From positions 62,001 to 126,000 of the forward strand of contig NZ_JAFIFK010000050.1 of assembly GCF_020832045.1 (NCBI RefSeq): 64,000 nt of DNA, in the 5' to 3' direction. The notes beneath the pieces were generated by a model, which had not been told where the DNA came from, ran no database searches, and worked only from the letters and a program-made list of their open reading frames with translations. The translations under genes and the position numbers were made by a program. The stretch is from Halomonas sp. GTDB lineage: Bacteria; Pseudomonadota; Gammaproteobacteria; Pseudomonadales; Halomonadaceae. Positions 1 through 11,553 of this stretch are shown here, one piece after another (position 1 is the first letter of the stretch; every line of letters starts with the position of its first letter).

Positions 1-1189
1 CGCCCGTGGCGGGGCCACCGCACACAGCGCGATTCTCGCCCGCGCGCTGGGCATCCCCGCCGTGGTGGGCGCCGGTGAACGGGTGCTGACGCTGACAAAC
101 GGCTGCGAACTGATTCTCGACGGCGAACGCGGCCGGGTGATTCCGGCCCCTTCCGCCGAGCGCCGTGCCGCGGCGGAGCAGCGCCTGGCCGAGCGCCAGC
201 GCCGCGAAACCGAGGCCTGGCAGGCACGCTTCGAAGAAGCCCGCTGCCGCGACGGGCATCGCGTGGAAGTGGCCGCCAATCTGGGCAATCCGGCGCATAC
301 TGCCGACGCAGTGGAGCGTGGTGCCGAAGGTATCGGCCTGCTGCGAACCGAATTTTTATTCATGGCCCACGCCACGGAGCCGGATCTCGAGACCCAAATC
401 GCGGATTATCGCGAGGCTCTCGAAGCGCTCGACGGCCTTCCGCTAGTCGCCCGCACCATGGATGTGGGTGGCGACAAGCCCCTGCCCTACTGGCCGCTCC
501 CCAGGGAAGACAACCCATTTCTCGGCCTGCGCGGCATTCGGCTCAGCCTGACCCGTCCCGAGGTATTCGAGATACAGCTGAGAGCCTTGCTGATGGCGGC
601 TGCCCCCACTGGCGGGAAGGAATCGAATGGCAGGCCGCGACCTCTGCGCATCATGTTACCGATGGTCAAGGACTTGGGCGAGTTCCGTGAGGCACGCGCT
701 ATCTTCGATCGCCTGCTCGAGGAAATTCCCGCCGACGAGCGCACTACGGACGTCCAGCTTGGCGTGATGATCGAGGTACCCTCGGCAGCGCTGCTGGCAC
801 CGACGCTGGCCGCCGAAGTGGACTTTTTCTCGGTAGGAACCAACGACCTGACCCAGTATGCCCTGGCCATCGATCGCGACCACCCTGCGCTCTCGGCCCA
901 GGCAGATGGTCTCCACCCGGCGGTGCTGCGCCTGATCGAGATGACGGTGGCGGCGGCCCGCAGCCACGGTAAATGGGTCGGCGTGTGCGGTGAATTGGCC
1001 AGCGACCCCCTGGCCATTCCGGTGCTGGTGGGGCTCGGGGTCGACGAACTCTCGGTGAGCGCGCGTCAGGTTCCGCTGGTCAAGGCGCGATTGAAGGAGT
1101 TCGACTTGACCGAGGCTCGCGCCCAGGCCGAGCTGGCCCTGGCCCAGGCCACCAGCGCAGCGGTTCGTGACGCCCTGGAGGTACGCTGA
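1..1189 (+). CDS. fruB: PTS fructose multiphosphoryl transfer protein, C-terminal part (Enzyme I domain); 5' end outside window
   Basis: Frame +2 reads ARGGATAHSAILARALGIPAVVG (EI phosphohistidine region) from the window edge. It continues into PEP-binding EI motifs (EGIGLLRTEFLFM, VGTNDLTQYALAIDRDHP, GVCGELASDP). It is followed by fruK and fruA. Confidence 0.93.
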   Translation, partial: ARGGATAHSAILARALGIPAVVGAGERVLTLTNGCELILDGERGRVIPAPSAERRAAAEQRLAERQRRETEAWQARFEEARCRDGHRVEVAANLGNPAHTADAVERGAEGIGLLRTEFLFMAHATEPDLETQIADYREALEALDGLPLVARTMDVGGDKPLPYWPLPREDNPFLGLRGIRLSLTRPEVFEIQLRALLMAAAPTGGKESNGRPRPLRIMLPMVKDLGEFREARAIFDRLLEEIPADERTTDVQLGVMIEVPSAALLAPTLAAEVDFFSVGTNDLTQYALAIDRDHPALSAQADGLHPAVLRLIEMTVAAARSHGKWVGVCGELASDPLAIPVLVGLGVDELSVSARQVPLVKARLKEFDLTEARAQAELALAQATSAAVRDALEVR

Positions 1190-2163
1190 TGGCGCGTGTG
1201 CTCACCCTGACGCTGAACCCGGCGCTGGATCTCTCCGTGAGCCTGGAGCGGCTGGTGCCTGGGGCTGTCAATCGCACCCGTGAAACCCACCTGACGGCGG
1301 CCGGCAAAGGGGTGAACGTGGCGCGAGTATTGGCCGAGCTCGGCCACGACGTGACGGTTTCCGGCTTCCTCGGTGCCGACAATGACGGCCCCTTCCTGCG
1401 CGCCTTCGAGGCCATGGGGGTAGAGGACGCCTTCCTGCGCGTGCCTGGCGAGACCCGTATCAACGCCAAGCTGGCCGAAGCCGATGGCCGGATCACCGAC
1501 ATCAACGGTCCCGGAACGACCATTGATGCAACAGCCTGGCAGCGCTTTCTCCACTGGCTCGGTACGCGTGTCGACGATCCCCGGCGCTGCCCCGATGCGG
1601 TGGTCATCGCAGGCAGCCTGCCGCCCGGGGTGACGGCCGACGCGCTCGTCGAACTCATTACCCACCTGCGTGCCGCCGAGCTGCCGGTATGGGTGGATAC
1701 CAGTGGCGAGGCATTGAATCGGGCCATCGAGGCCCGCCCCACTGCGGTCAAACCCAACGAACACGAGCTGGCTGCCTGGGCCGGCGGCACTCTCGACTCG
1801 GCACCGGCACGCCTTGCCGCGGCGCTGCGCCTTTATGCCGCGGGCATCGAGGAGGCCGTGATCTCCGCCGGCCCTGCCGGCGTGCTGTGGGTCAGTCGTC
1901 GCGGCGCCTGGCAGGCCACGCCACCGCCGGTAGCAGTGGTTAGCACCGTGGGCGCCGGCGACACTCTGCTTGCCGCGCTGCTACACGGCGTCGTGTGTGG
2001 CCACCCTCCCGACCAGACGCTGCGCCTGGCCACGGCCCTTTCTGCCGAATCGGTTCGTCATCTGGGCGTGGGTGACATTCACGCCGATGACTTCCCGCAA
2101 CTTCAACAACAGACCCGCGTGCGTCGCCTCAATGACGTCGACGCAGGGGGAGCACTCGCATGA
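1189..2163 (+). CDS. fruK: 1-phosphofructokinase (PfkB family)
   Basis: TLTLNPALDLSV start, AGKGVNVARVL, and STVGAGDTLLAALLHG PfkB signatures; lies between fruB and fruA. Confidence 0.95.
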   Translation: MARVLTLTLNPALDLSVSLERLVPGAVNRTRETHLTAAGKGVNVARVLAELGHDVTVSGFLGADNDGPFLRAFEAMGVEDAFLRVPGETRINAKLAEADGRITDINGPGTTIDATAWQRFLHWLGTRVDDPRRCPDAVVIAGSLPPGVTADALVELITHLRAAELPVWVDTSGEALNRAIEARPTAVKPNEHELAAWAGGTLDSAPARLAAALRLYAAGIEEAVISAGPAGVLWVSRRGAWQATPPPVAVVSTVGAGDTLLAALLHGVVCGHPPDQTLRLATALSAESVRHLGVGDIHADDFPQLQQQTRVRRLNDVDAGGALA

Positions 2164-3905
2164 ACGTGATCATCATCACCGCCTGCCCCAGCGGCATGGC
2201 CACCACCTTCCTCGCTGCCCGTCGCCTGGAGCAGGCCGCACGTCGACTCGGCTGGCAGCCCAGCGTCGAGATGCACAGCCAGCTCGAAAGCGTCGAACCG
2301 ATATCAGCCCAGGCAATTGCCGATGCCGAATTGATCGTCGTCGCTGCCGACCAACTCCCAGCCGCCGAGCGTTTTGCCGGTAAGCGGTTATTCCAGGCCA
2401 CCACCAATGACGCTCTGCGCGACCCCGAGGCTTTCCTGCAGCGCGCCCGGCGCGAGGCCGGCGACTACACGCCATCCGTCACGAGCGCGCCGGCGGAGCC
2501 AGTGCAGGCAGAGCCAGGCGGCAGTCGGATCGTCGCCGTTACGGCCTGCCCCACCGGCGTGGCTCACACCTTCATGGCCGCCGAGGCGCTGAGCGAAGCG
2601 GGCAGGAGTCTGGGACACGCCATTCGCGTCGAGACCCAGGGTTCGGTGGGCGCTCAAAACAAGCTCACCGACGAGGAGATCGCCGCAGCGGACGTGGTGA
2701 TACTCGCCTGCGACATCGAGGTCGATCCCACCCGCTTCGCCGGCAAGCGCATCTACCGCACCTCGACCGGCAATGCGCTGAAAAAACCGCGCCCCACCAT
2801 CGAGACAGCGCTCGACCAGGCCGAGGTTGAGGAGACCGGCAGCTCTCGCCACGGCGACGCGAACCGGAGCACCAAGGAGAATGGGGTCTACAAGCACTTG
2901 CTCACCGGGGTCTCCTTCATGCTGCCCATGGTGGTGGCCGGCGGTCTGTTGATCGCCCTCTCCTTCGTCTTCGGCATCGAGGCCTTCCAGGAAGAAGGCA
3001 CACTGGCCGCGGCGCTGATGCAGATCGGCGGCTGCACCGCTTTCGCCCTGATGATCCCGGTGCTGGCCGGCTACATCGCCTACTCCATCGCCGATCGGCC
3101 GGGTATCGCCCCCGGCATGATCGGCGGCATGCTGGCGGCCGAGATCGAAGCCGGTTTCTTCGGCGGCATCATCGCCGGCTTCCTGGCCGGCTACGTGGCA
3201 CTGGCCGTGACCCGCTACGTCAAACTGCCGGCCAGCGTCGAATCGCTCAAGCCGATCCTGATCATTCCCCTGATCGCGAGTCTGGTCACCGGGCTGACCA
3301 TGATCTACGTGATCGGCGAACCGGTAGCGGCGATACTGGCCGGCCTGACCAGCTTTCTTGCCGGCATGGACGCTACCAATGCGGTGCTGCTGGGCATCCT
3401 GCTTGGCGCCATGATGTGCTTCGACCTGGGTGGTCCGGTCAATAAGGCCGCCTACACCTTCGGCGTCGGCCTGCTAGCCTCCCAGACTTATGCGCCAATG
3501 GCTGCAATCATGGCCGCCGGCATGGTGCCGGCGATCGGCATGGGTATCGCCAGCTTCGTCGCGCGGCACAAGTTCTCCGAACCGGAGCGCGAGGCGGGCA
3601 AGGCGTCGTTCGTGCTGGGGCTATGCTTCATCAGTGAAGGGGCCATCCCCTTCGCCGCCAAAGATCCACTGAGAGTCATTCCGGCATGCATATTGGGCGG
3701 CGCAACGACCGGCGCCCTCTCCATGCTTGTCGGCGCCCAGTTGATGGCGCCCCATGGCGGTATTTTCGTGCTGCTGATCCCCAATGCCATCAGCCCGGCA
3801 CTACTCTACCTGGGCGCCATCGTCGTCGGCTCCCTGATCACTGGCCTGGGCTACGCCGCTATCAAACGCGGCGCGGCGCCGGTCGCGGTGGGCGCCACTG
3901 CCTGA
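2160..3905 (+). CDS. fruA: PTS fructose transporter subunit IIBC
   Basis: Two IIB domains (ITACPSGMATTFLAA, VTACPTGVAHTFMAAEAL) followed by a membrane IIC domain (GVSFMLPMVVAGGLLIAL, FDLGGPVNKAAYTFG, EGAIPFAAKDPLRVIP). Confidence 0.96.
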   Translation: MNVIIITACPSGMATTFLAARRLEQAARRLGWQPSVEMHSQLESVEPISAQAIADAELIVVAADQLPAAERFAGKRLFQATTNDALRDPEAFLQRARREAGDYTPSVTSAPAEPVQAEPGGSRIVAVTACPTGVAHTFMAAEALSEAGRSLGHAIRVETQGSVGAQNKLTDEEIAAADVVILACDIEVDPTRFAGKRIYRTSTGNALKKPRPTIETALDQAEVEETGSSRHGDANRSTKENGVYKHLLTGVSFMLPMVVAGGLLIALSFVFGIEAFQEEGTLAAALMQIGGCTAFALMIPVLAGYIAYSIADRPGIAPGMIGGMLAAEIEAGFFGGIIAGFLAGYVALAVTRYVKLPASVESLKPILIIPLIASLVTGLTMIYVIGEPVAAILAGLTSFLAGMDATNAVLLGILLGAMMCFDLGGPVNKAAYTFGVGLLASQTYAPMAAIMAAGMVPAIGMGIASFVARHKFSEPEREAGKASFVLGLCFISEGAIPFAAKDPLRVIPACILGGATTGALSMLVGAQLMAPHGGIFVLLIPNAISPALLYLGAIVVGSLITGLGYAAIKRGAAPVAVGATA

Positions 3906-4135
3906 AGTCTCTTTGTCGCTTTTGGTTTCATCTATTGGCGTGTCGCCTTTCCGGCTTACCGCAACCGGGCAGGCGACAATGATCCCCCCTTCTCCTGCAT
4001 TCGTCTCGCCATGGCGACACGAGCCTGCTATCGGCGTCATAGCATCAATTTTCTATACAAAAGTGTTACCAAGCGCTATAAAAGACATGCACAGCACAAA
4101 AACGTACAGCTTGTGCATAACTTTTGAGGTCGTCC

Positions 4136-5818
4136 ATGCGCCATAACGGTCCGGTAACGCAGAAAGAATATGTGTTGCGGGAAGATGATGTTCTCATCTC
4201 GAAAACCGATACACGAAGCATCATCACCTATGCCAATCGGCGTTTTATAGAAGTCAGCGGTTACGACTATGAGGAGCTGCACGGAGAGCCTCACAACGTC
4301 GTGCGACACCCTGATATGCCGCCCAGCGTCTTCGCCGACATGTGGCACGACCTCAAGGAAGGGGAATTCTGGTCCGGTCTCGTAAAGAACCGGCGCAAGG
4401 ACGGAGATCACTACTGGGTTCGAGCCAACGTCGTTCCGATTCGCGAGAACGGCGTGCTCAAGGGCTTCGCCTCCATCCGGGTCAAGCCCAGCGCTGAAGA
4501 GACCGCTCATGCCGAGAATGTCTATCGGGATATTCGGGAGAATGGGGGGCGCTTCATGGTCAAGCACGGCCGGCCCTACCGGCGTGGCTTGCTGCATGCG
4601 GCCAGACGCATTCAATGGAACAGCCTGTTTACCCGTAGCCTCTTTTCCAGCCTCAGCATCGCTGCGTTGCCAGCAGCCCTGGGCATCTCCGCATGGTCCT
4701 CGATGCCAGCCTCGTCTTCACTGCTCGACGAGGGCTTCATTGCCGCCGGCATGCTGGGCGGGGCACTGCTGGGCTGGATAAACTGGCGAGGCAGCGCACG
4801 TCTGCGCCACTCGCTGCATCAGGCTCACGATTTCTCGCTGCAGGTGGCCGCAGGCAACCTTCGAGCCGAGCTGCCCATGCAAGGCAAGGATGAGCTGGGA
4901 AGAATGCTTGGTGCCATGACCTTCATGCGCCAATCCCTCGGCGCGTTGATCGGCGAGCTGGAGCGGCGCATCGGGATCGTAGAGCCGTCGGTATCGGAGT
5001 TGGTACGAAACAACGACGCCATGGCCAGCCGACTGGAGCAGCAAGCATCCTCGGTACAGCAAACCGCCGCCAGTACGGAACAGATCAGCGCCACGGTCAG
5101 CCAGAGTGCCGAGCACGCTCACCAGGCAAGCGAAGCCACTTTCGGCAATGCCACGGCAGTCGATCATGCCGGTGACGTCATGCAAGCGCTGGCTGCCACC
5201 ATGCAGGAGATCAAGCGACAGGCAGATAACATGGCCAGCATCGTCGGCACCATCGACAGCATCGCTTTTCAAACCAATATCCTGGCTCTCAACGCCTCGG
5301 TGGAAGCAGCACGAGCCGGCGAACACGGTCGCGGTTTTGCCGTAGTGGCCCAAGAGGTGCGCAAGCTTGCCAGCGAGTCGGCGAATGCTGCCCATCGCGT
5401 ACAGTCATTGATCCTTTCGGCTCGTAACGAAATCGAGGCGGGCAGAGGAAGGGCCAGTGAAGCGGAAGAGGCCATGGTGCGTATCAGGACGGCCAGCCAC
5501 AAGGTCAATGGGTTGATGCAGGAGATCAGTGCCGCCACTGCCGAACAGAGCCAGGGAATAGAACAGATCAGCCAGGCCATCGGCGAGATCGACCAGGCGA
5601 CGCAGACAAGCGCCGCCAGTATGCAGCAATACCGCCGGGCAACGGCTTCGCTGGAACGGGAAGTCAGTGCGCTTGCCCACAGCGCAGCGGCCTTCGGGGG
5701 TAGCGATACGATTCCCAAGCACGCAACAGTGACCAGCCATCATGAAAACCGCTTGCCCAGACTTCCAAGCAAGCAGAGCCGCAGGAGCGCGCAAGCCGAG
5801 GAGTGGGAAACGTTTTGA
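4136..5818 (+). CDS. PAS domain-containing methyl-accepting chemotaxis protein (Aer-like)
   Basis: N-terminal PAS ([37 protein letters not shown]), transmembrane/HAMP-like region, MCP signal hairpin ([40 protein letters not shown]). Start chosen at MRHNGPVTQ. Confidence 0.92.
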   Translation: MRHNGPVTQKEYVLREDDVLISKTDTRSIITYANRRFIEVSGYDYEELHGEPHNVVRHPDMPPSVFADMWHDLKEGEFWSGLVKNRRKDGDHYWVRANVVPIRENGVLKGFASIRVKPSAEETAHAENVYRDIRENGGRFMVKHGRPYRRGLLHAARRIQWNSLFTRSLFSSLSIAALPAALGISAWSSMPASSSLLDEGFIAAGMLGGALLGWINWRGSARLRHSLHQAHDFSLQVAAGNLRAELPMQGKDELGRMLGAMTFMRQSLGALIGELERRIGIVEPSVSELVRNNDAMASRLEQQASSVQQTAASTEQISATVSQSAEHAHQASEATFGNATAVDHAGDVMQALAATMQEIKRQADNMASIVGTIDSIAFQTNILALNASVEAARAGEHGRGFAVVAQEVRKLASESANAAHRVQSLILSARNEIEAGRGRASEAEEAMVRIRTASHKVNGLMQEISAATAEQSQGIEQISQAIGEIDQATQTSAASMQQYRRATASLEREVSALAHSAAAFGGSDTIPKHATVTSHHENRLPRLPSKQSRRSAQAEEWETF

Positions 5819-5838
5819 GTAGGAAAAGCATACGGAGT

Positions 5839-5863
5839 AAAAAAGCCCGGCCATGAGCCGGGC
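5839..5863 (-). terminator. Rho-independent terminator of the zwf-pgl-eda transcription unit
   Basis: aaaaaa-GCCCGGC-catga-GCCGGGC on the + strand, i.e. a 7-bp GC stem followed by a U6 tract on the minus strand, just downstream of the eda stop. Confidence 0.85.
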
Positions 5864-5914
5864 AATGACAGCACTGGCTGCCGAGAGAGCACAACAAGAC
5901 GGGTGGATAGCCGC

Positions 5915-6583
5915 TCAGTGGTGAAAGCGTTCGGCGGCTTCCCTGGCCAGTTGGCGAATACCGTTCCAATCCTCGGCCTCGACCAGGGATTTTGGCGTCA
6001 GCCATGAGCCACCCACACACATCACGTTCTTCAACATCAGGTAGTCCTCGGCATTGTCGAGGTTGATCCCCCCTGTAGGGCAGAATCGCGCCTCGGGAAT
6101 CGGGCCGGCGAAAGCTTTCAGCGCCTTTACGCCGCCGCTGGCTTCGGCGGGGAAGAACTTGAAGCGCCGATAGCCGTACTGCCAGCCGGTCATCAGCTCG
6201 GACACCGTGGCCACGCCGGGCAGCATCGGCACCGGACTGGTGACGCCGTAACGATAGAGCGCTTCAGTGGTACCGGGGGTGACGACGAAATCGGCACCCA
6301 CCTGCTCGCTCTGCCGATACTGGGCCGGGGTGAGGACGGTACCCACGCCGATACTCGCTTGGGGCAAGGCTTCCTTCAGTCGCTTTACCGCTTCGAGGGC
6401 GCAGTCGGTGCGCAGGGTCACTTCCAATACGGTGAGCCCCCCTTCGACCAGGGCACGGCCCAACGGTACGGCATCCTCGATCCGCTGAATGGCCAGCACC
6501 GGTATCACCTCGGCTTTCAGGCAGATACTGTCGAGTTCGGTAGTCCGCGTGGACGGCAGCTGTTTCTCGATGGTCATGAGCAA
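5915..6583 (-). CDS. eda: 2-dehydro-3-deoxyphosphogluconate (KDPG) aldolase
   Basis: VIPVLAIQRIEDAVPLGRALVEGGLTVLEVTLRT, GVGTVLTPAQ, RFKFFPAEASGGVKALKAFAGP, CPTGGI; next to pgl and zwf. Confidence 0.96.
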   Translation of the reverse strand: MLMTIEKQLPSTRTTELDSICLKAEVIPVLAIQRIEDAVPLGRALVEGGLTVLEVTLRTDCALEAVKRLKEALPQASIGVGTVLTPAQYRQSEQVGADFVVTPGTTEALYRYGVTSPVPMLPGVATVSELMTGWQYGYRRFKFFPAEASGGVKALKAFAGPIPEARFCPTGGINLDNAEDYLMLKNVMCVGGSWLTPKSLVEAEDWNGIRQLAREAAERFHH

Positions 6584-6592
6584 GACTCCAGA

Positions 6593-7270
6593 TCAGGGGG
6601 CCCAGTAAATCGCCAGCGGGCAAGAAAGAAAGGCACGAATCGGCAGCTCGCGCGAATCGTCGCCGGACATGGCCCGGGCCAGCACACTACGCTTGTCGTC
6701 ACCGGTGATATGCAGAACATGGCGCCGCGCCTGATGCAGACGATCGGCGCTCAGGGTGATTCGCGGCTGGGGCTGACTGGGCGTGCGGGCGGCCAGAACC
6801 GGGGCGTCGGTGGTCAACCCCAGCTCCAGCTCACGACTGTCGGGAAACAGCGAGGCGGTATGGCCGTCTGACCCCATGCCCAGCACCACCAGGCTGGCAG
6901 GCCAGGAGAGTGCTTCGATGCGCCGAGTGACGGCCTCGACGCCCTGCTCGGGTGTCTCGTCGTCGGTGGTCAGCGAGACGAAATTGGCCGCGGCTGCAGA
7001 GCCGGTCAGCAAATGCAGACGCACTAGACGCGCGTTGCTTGCCTCGTCGGTCTCCCTTACCCAGCGCTCATCGGCCAGCGTTACCTCGACACGTTCCCAC
7101 GGCAGCTGCTGCCGAGCCAGTGCCTGGAGAAAAGGTACCGGCGTCGATCCACCGGAGAGGACCAACAGCGCACGTTCCTGTCGCGCCAGGTCCTGGCGTA
7201 GCGCCTCACCGGTGGCCTCGGCCAGGTGCTCGGCAAGCTGTTCGCGCGGCTTGGCATCCAAGTGGTTCAT
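6593..7270 (-). CDS. pgl: 6-phosphogluconolactonase
   Basis: LVLSGGSTPVPFLQAL, LADERWV, LVVLGMGSDGHTASLFP; start at MNHLDAKP; lies between zwf and eda. Confidence 0.94.
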   Translation of the reverse strand: MNHLDAKPREQLAEHLAEATGEALRQDLARQERALLVLSGGSTPVPFLQALARQQLPWERVEVTLADERWVRETDEASNARLVRLHLLTGSAAAANFVSLTTDDETPEQGVEAVTRRIEALSWPASLVVLGMGSDGHTASLFPDSRELELGLTTDAPVLAARTPSQPQPRITLSADRLHQARRHVLHITGDDKRSVLARAMSGDDSRELPIRAFLSCPLAIYWAP

Positions 7271-7271
7271 C

Positions 7272-8792
<1,521 letters not shown>

Positions 8793-8847
8793 CTGGTTAT
8801 CTTACATAAAAAATACGGCGATTCGGCCTGCCCTGCAACATTTGTTC

Positions 8848-8859
8848 TGTAATATTACA
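8848..8859. promoter_or_regulatory. Candidate HexR operator upstream of zwf
   Basis: Perfect 12-bp palindrome TGTAATATTACA in the zwf-hexR divergent intergenic region. It resembles the TGTAAT...ATTACA half-sites of gammaproteobacterial HexR sites, although the central spacing differs. Confidence 0.5.
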
Positions 8860-8974
8860 CCAAATATCACGCTTTCAAATCACCAAATTCGCGGTCGAGA
8901 CGACTCCGCGATAGGATAGCCCTAGCTAATGTTGTTAAATCACTACATGACTGTCCTGGAGAGCAACGATCACC

Positions 8975-9835
8975 ATGGCCCACGATCTGCTGCAACGAAT
9001 AAGGCAACGCCTGGAAGAGCTCAACCGCTCTGAGCGCAAGGTAGCAGATGTGATCCTGGCCGACCCAGCCAGAGCCACTGGGTTGAGCATTGCCAGCCTG
9101 GCCCAGGCAGCGTCCGTCAGCGAGCCTACCGTCAATCGTTTCTGCCGCAGCTTCAATGCCAAAGGCTATCCCGATTTCAAGATCAAGCTGGCTCAAAGTC
9201 TGGCTGGCGGCACCCCCTACGTCAGCCAATCGGTAGAGCCCGGTGACGCAGCGGCCGAGTACACCGGCAAGATCTTCGGCGCGACCATCGCCGCCCTGGA
9301 CGAAGCCAGTCGCACCCTCGACCCGGCACGTATCGAGCGGGTGGTGGACTATCTGATCCAGGCCAAGCAAATACACTTCTTCGGTTTGGGTGCCTCTGGC
9401 GCCGTGGCCCAGGATGCACAGCACAAGTTCTTCCGCTTCAACCTGCCGGTCACGGCCTATGTGGACGTTCTCATGCAGCGCATGGTGGCGTCGGCCTGCC
9501 ACACCGGCGACGTGGTGGTGGTCATCTCCTGGACAGGCCGCACCCGCGAACTGGTGGACATCGCCCGCCTGGCGCGTGAGAGCGGCGCCGTGGTGCTGGG
9601 CATCACAGCGCCAAACTCACCGCTCGCCGCAGAGTGCACCGAAACCCTCGAGGTGGCCACACCTGAGGATACCGACGTCTACATGCCAATGACATCGCGC
9701 ATGATCCAGCTCACCTTGATCGACGTTTTGGCCACCGGGGTCACCCTGCGTCGCGGTGAGGACTTCCTGCCCCACCTGAAGAAGATCAAGGACAGCCTGC
9801 TGGAAACCCGCTACCCGGCCACTCGGCAGGATTGA
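8975..9835 (+). CDS. hexR: MurR/RpiR family regulator HexR
   Basis: HTH_6 N-terminus ([25 protein letters not shown]...[15 protein letters not shown]) plus SIS domain ([51 protein letters not shown]); divergent from zwf. Confidence 0.92.
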   Translation: MAHDLLQRIRQRLEELNRSERKVADVILADPARATGLSIASLAQAASVSEPTVNRFCRSFNAKGYPDFKIKLAQSLAGGTPYVSQSVEPGDAAAEYTGKIFGATIAALDEASRTLDPARIERVVDYLIQAKQIHFFGLGASGAVAQDAQHKFFRFNLPVTAYVDVLMQRMVASACHTGDVVVVISWTGRTRELVDIARLARESGAVVLGITAPNSPLAAECTETLEVATPEDTDVYMPMTSRMIQLTLIDVLATGVTLRRGEDFLPHLKKIKDSLLETRYPATRQD

Positions 9836-9916
9836 GCCCAACGGTCAAAGGGTTGCCAGGGCGCCGCGACGCCACAACAATAGCGGCTTCGTCCTCGCTC
9901 ATGCCATGGAGCCCTC

Positions 9917-10789
9917 ATGCGTCGGATCGCGCTTACCCCTCTCTTTATGCCCGCCATCGCCTTGGCCCTGTTCGCTCAGGTTGCCATCGCCGAGACCTTT
10001 CGCTTCACCGCCATCCCCGACGAGGACCAGGCCCGCCTGGTGGAGCGCTTCGGCAAGGTGGCCGACTATCTCGAGGAGCGCCTCGGCATCGAGGTGGAGT
10101 TCGTGCCGGTGAAGTCATACAGCGCGGCGGTCACCGCCTTCCGCAACGATCAGGTGCAACTGGCCTGGTTCGGCGGTCTGTCGGGTGTGCAGGCGCGCCG
10201 CCTGGTGTCAGGTTCCCAGGCGCTGGCCCAGGGCAGCGAGGACGACGCCTTCATGAGCTACTTCATCGCTCACACGTCCACCGGCCTGACACAAGCCGAT
10301 GAGCTGCCCGACGAGCTCGAGGGCATGAGTCTGACCTTCGGCTCGCGTACCTCTACCTCCGGCCGGCTGATGCCGGAACATTACTTTCGCCAGCGCTTCG
10401 ACGATGTCGACCCGGACCGATTCTTCTCCCGCGTGGGTTACTCGGGCGATCACTCGCGCACCATCGCACTGGTGGAAGCAGGCACCTATGACATCGGCGC
10501 GGTCAATTACACCGTGTGGGAGGCCGCCGTCGAAGATGGCCGAATCAATACCGACCAAGTTCGCGTGATCTGGGCCACTCCCCCCTATCCCGACTACAAC
10601 TGGACTCTGCGCGGCGACGCCGATGAACGTTTCGGCGAAGGCTTCACGGAGAAGGTCCGGGCCGCCTTCCTGGAAATGGACGACCCGGAGCTGCTCGCCT
10701 CTTTCCCACGTGAGGCGTTCATTCCCGCCGACAACGACCTCTACGCCCCCATCGAAGAAGTGGCCGAAGAGCTCGGCCTGCTGCGCTGA
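9917..10789 (+). CDS. PhnD-like ABC transporter substrate-binding protein, resembling the putative selenate ABC transporter family
   Basis: Signal peptide; FRFTAIPDEDQARLVERFGKVADYLEERLGIEVEFVPVKSYSAAVTAFRNDQVQLAWFGGLSGVQAR; followed by ATPase and permease genes. Substrate assignment is from family memory only. Confidence 0.75.
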   Translation: MRRIALTPLFMPAIALALFAQVAIAETFRFTAIPDEDQARLVERFGKVADYLEERLGIEVEFVPVKSYSAAVTAFRNDQVQLAWFGGLSGVQARRLVSGSQALAQGSEDDAFMSYFIAHTSTGLTQADELPDELEGMSLTFGSRTSTSGRLMPEHYFRQRFDDVDPDRFFSRVGYSGDHSRTIALVEAGTYDIGAVNYTVWEAAVEDGRINTDQVRVIWATPPYPDYNWTLRGDADERFGEGFTEKVRAAFLEMDDPELLASFPREAFIPADNDLYAPIEEVAEELGLLR

Positions 10790-11553
10790 TGGAGGGCGAG
10801 CAACGGCGACTGCTGGTACGCTTCGATGACGAGGACCTGGGGCACGGTGCTCAGGTGGTCCTGCCGCGGCTTGCCCTCGCACTGCACGAGGGCGACCGGG
10901 TCGCCCTGCTCGGCCAGAGCGGCGCCGGCAAGTCCACCCTGCTAGGCGAACTGCGCCGTCGGCTGGGTGGCCAAGTGGCCTGGTGCCCCCAGCATCACGG
11001 CCTGGTCCCTCAGCTCGCCGTGTATCACAACGTCTTCATGGGCCGTTTGCCCGAGCACTCGACCCTGGCCAACCTGTGGAATCTGGTGCGCCCGCTGCGA
11101 GGGCCATGGCGGGAGGTAGCCGCGCTGTGCGACGCATTGGGGCTGGCCGGCCTGATGCGCCGGCCAGTGGGCGAGCTCTCCGGTGGCCAACGCCAGCGAG
11201 TGGCTATCGCTCGCGCCCTATATCAGGCGCGTCCACTCTTTCTCGGTGACGAACCGGTGGCCAGCGTCGACCCCCACCAGGCGCTGCGGCTACTGTCACT
11301 GATCGACGCCCGCCACACCACCTCGGTGGTCGCCCTGCATCAACGCGAACTGGCGCTGACCCACTTCGATCGGGTATGGGGGCTGCGCGACGGCCGCCTG
11401 GTGATCGATGCTCGCGCCAACTCGCTCACACTTGCCGAACTGGATGAGCTCTATCCCGATGCCAAGGCGCCGGAACACGACCCGCTGCCTGACGCTGCCG
11501 CTGCGGCCATGCCAAGCGTCGATGCGCTGCCCTGTGCGCGAGGGAAACCGTGA
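10789..11553 (+). CDS. PhnC-like ABC transporter ATP-binding protein
   Basis: Walker A LLGQSGAGKSTLLGEL, signature ELSGGQRQRVAIARALYQ, Walker B PLFLGDEP. Confidence 0.9.
   Translation: MEGEQRRLLVRFDDEDLGHGAQVVLPRLALALHEGDRVALLGQSGAGKSTLLGELRRRLGGQVAWCPQHHGLVPQLAVYHNVFMGRLPEHSTLANLWNLVRPLRGPWREVAALCDALGLAGLMRRPVGELSGGQRQRVAIARALYQARPLFLGDEPVASVDPHQALRLLSLIDARHTTSVVALHQRELALTHFDRVWGLRDGRLVIDARANSLTLAELDELYPDAKAPEHDPLPDAAAAAMPSVDALPCARGKP

Noticed and set aside
4041-4135. Sigma28 promoter before the PAS-MCP
   Set aside because: No TAAA-N15-GCCGATAA type match found upstream.
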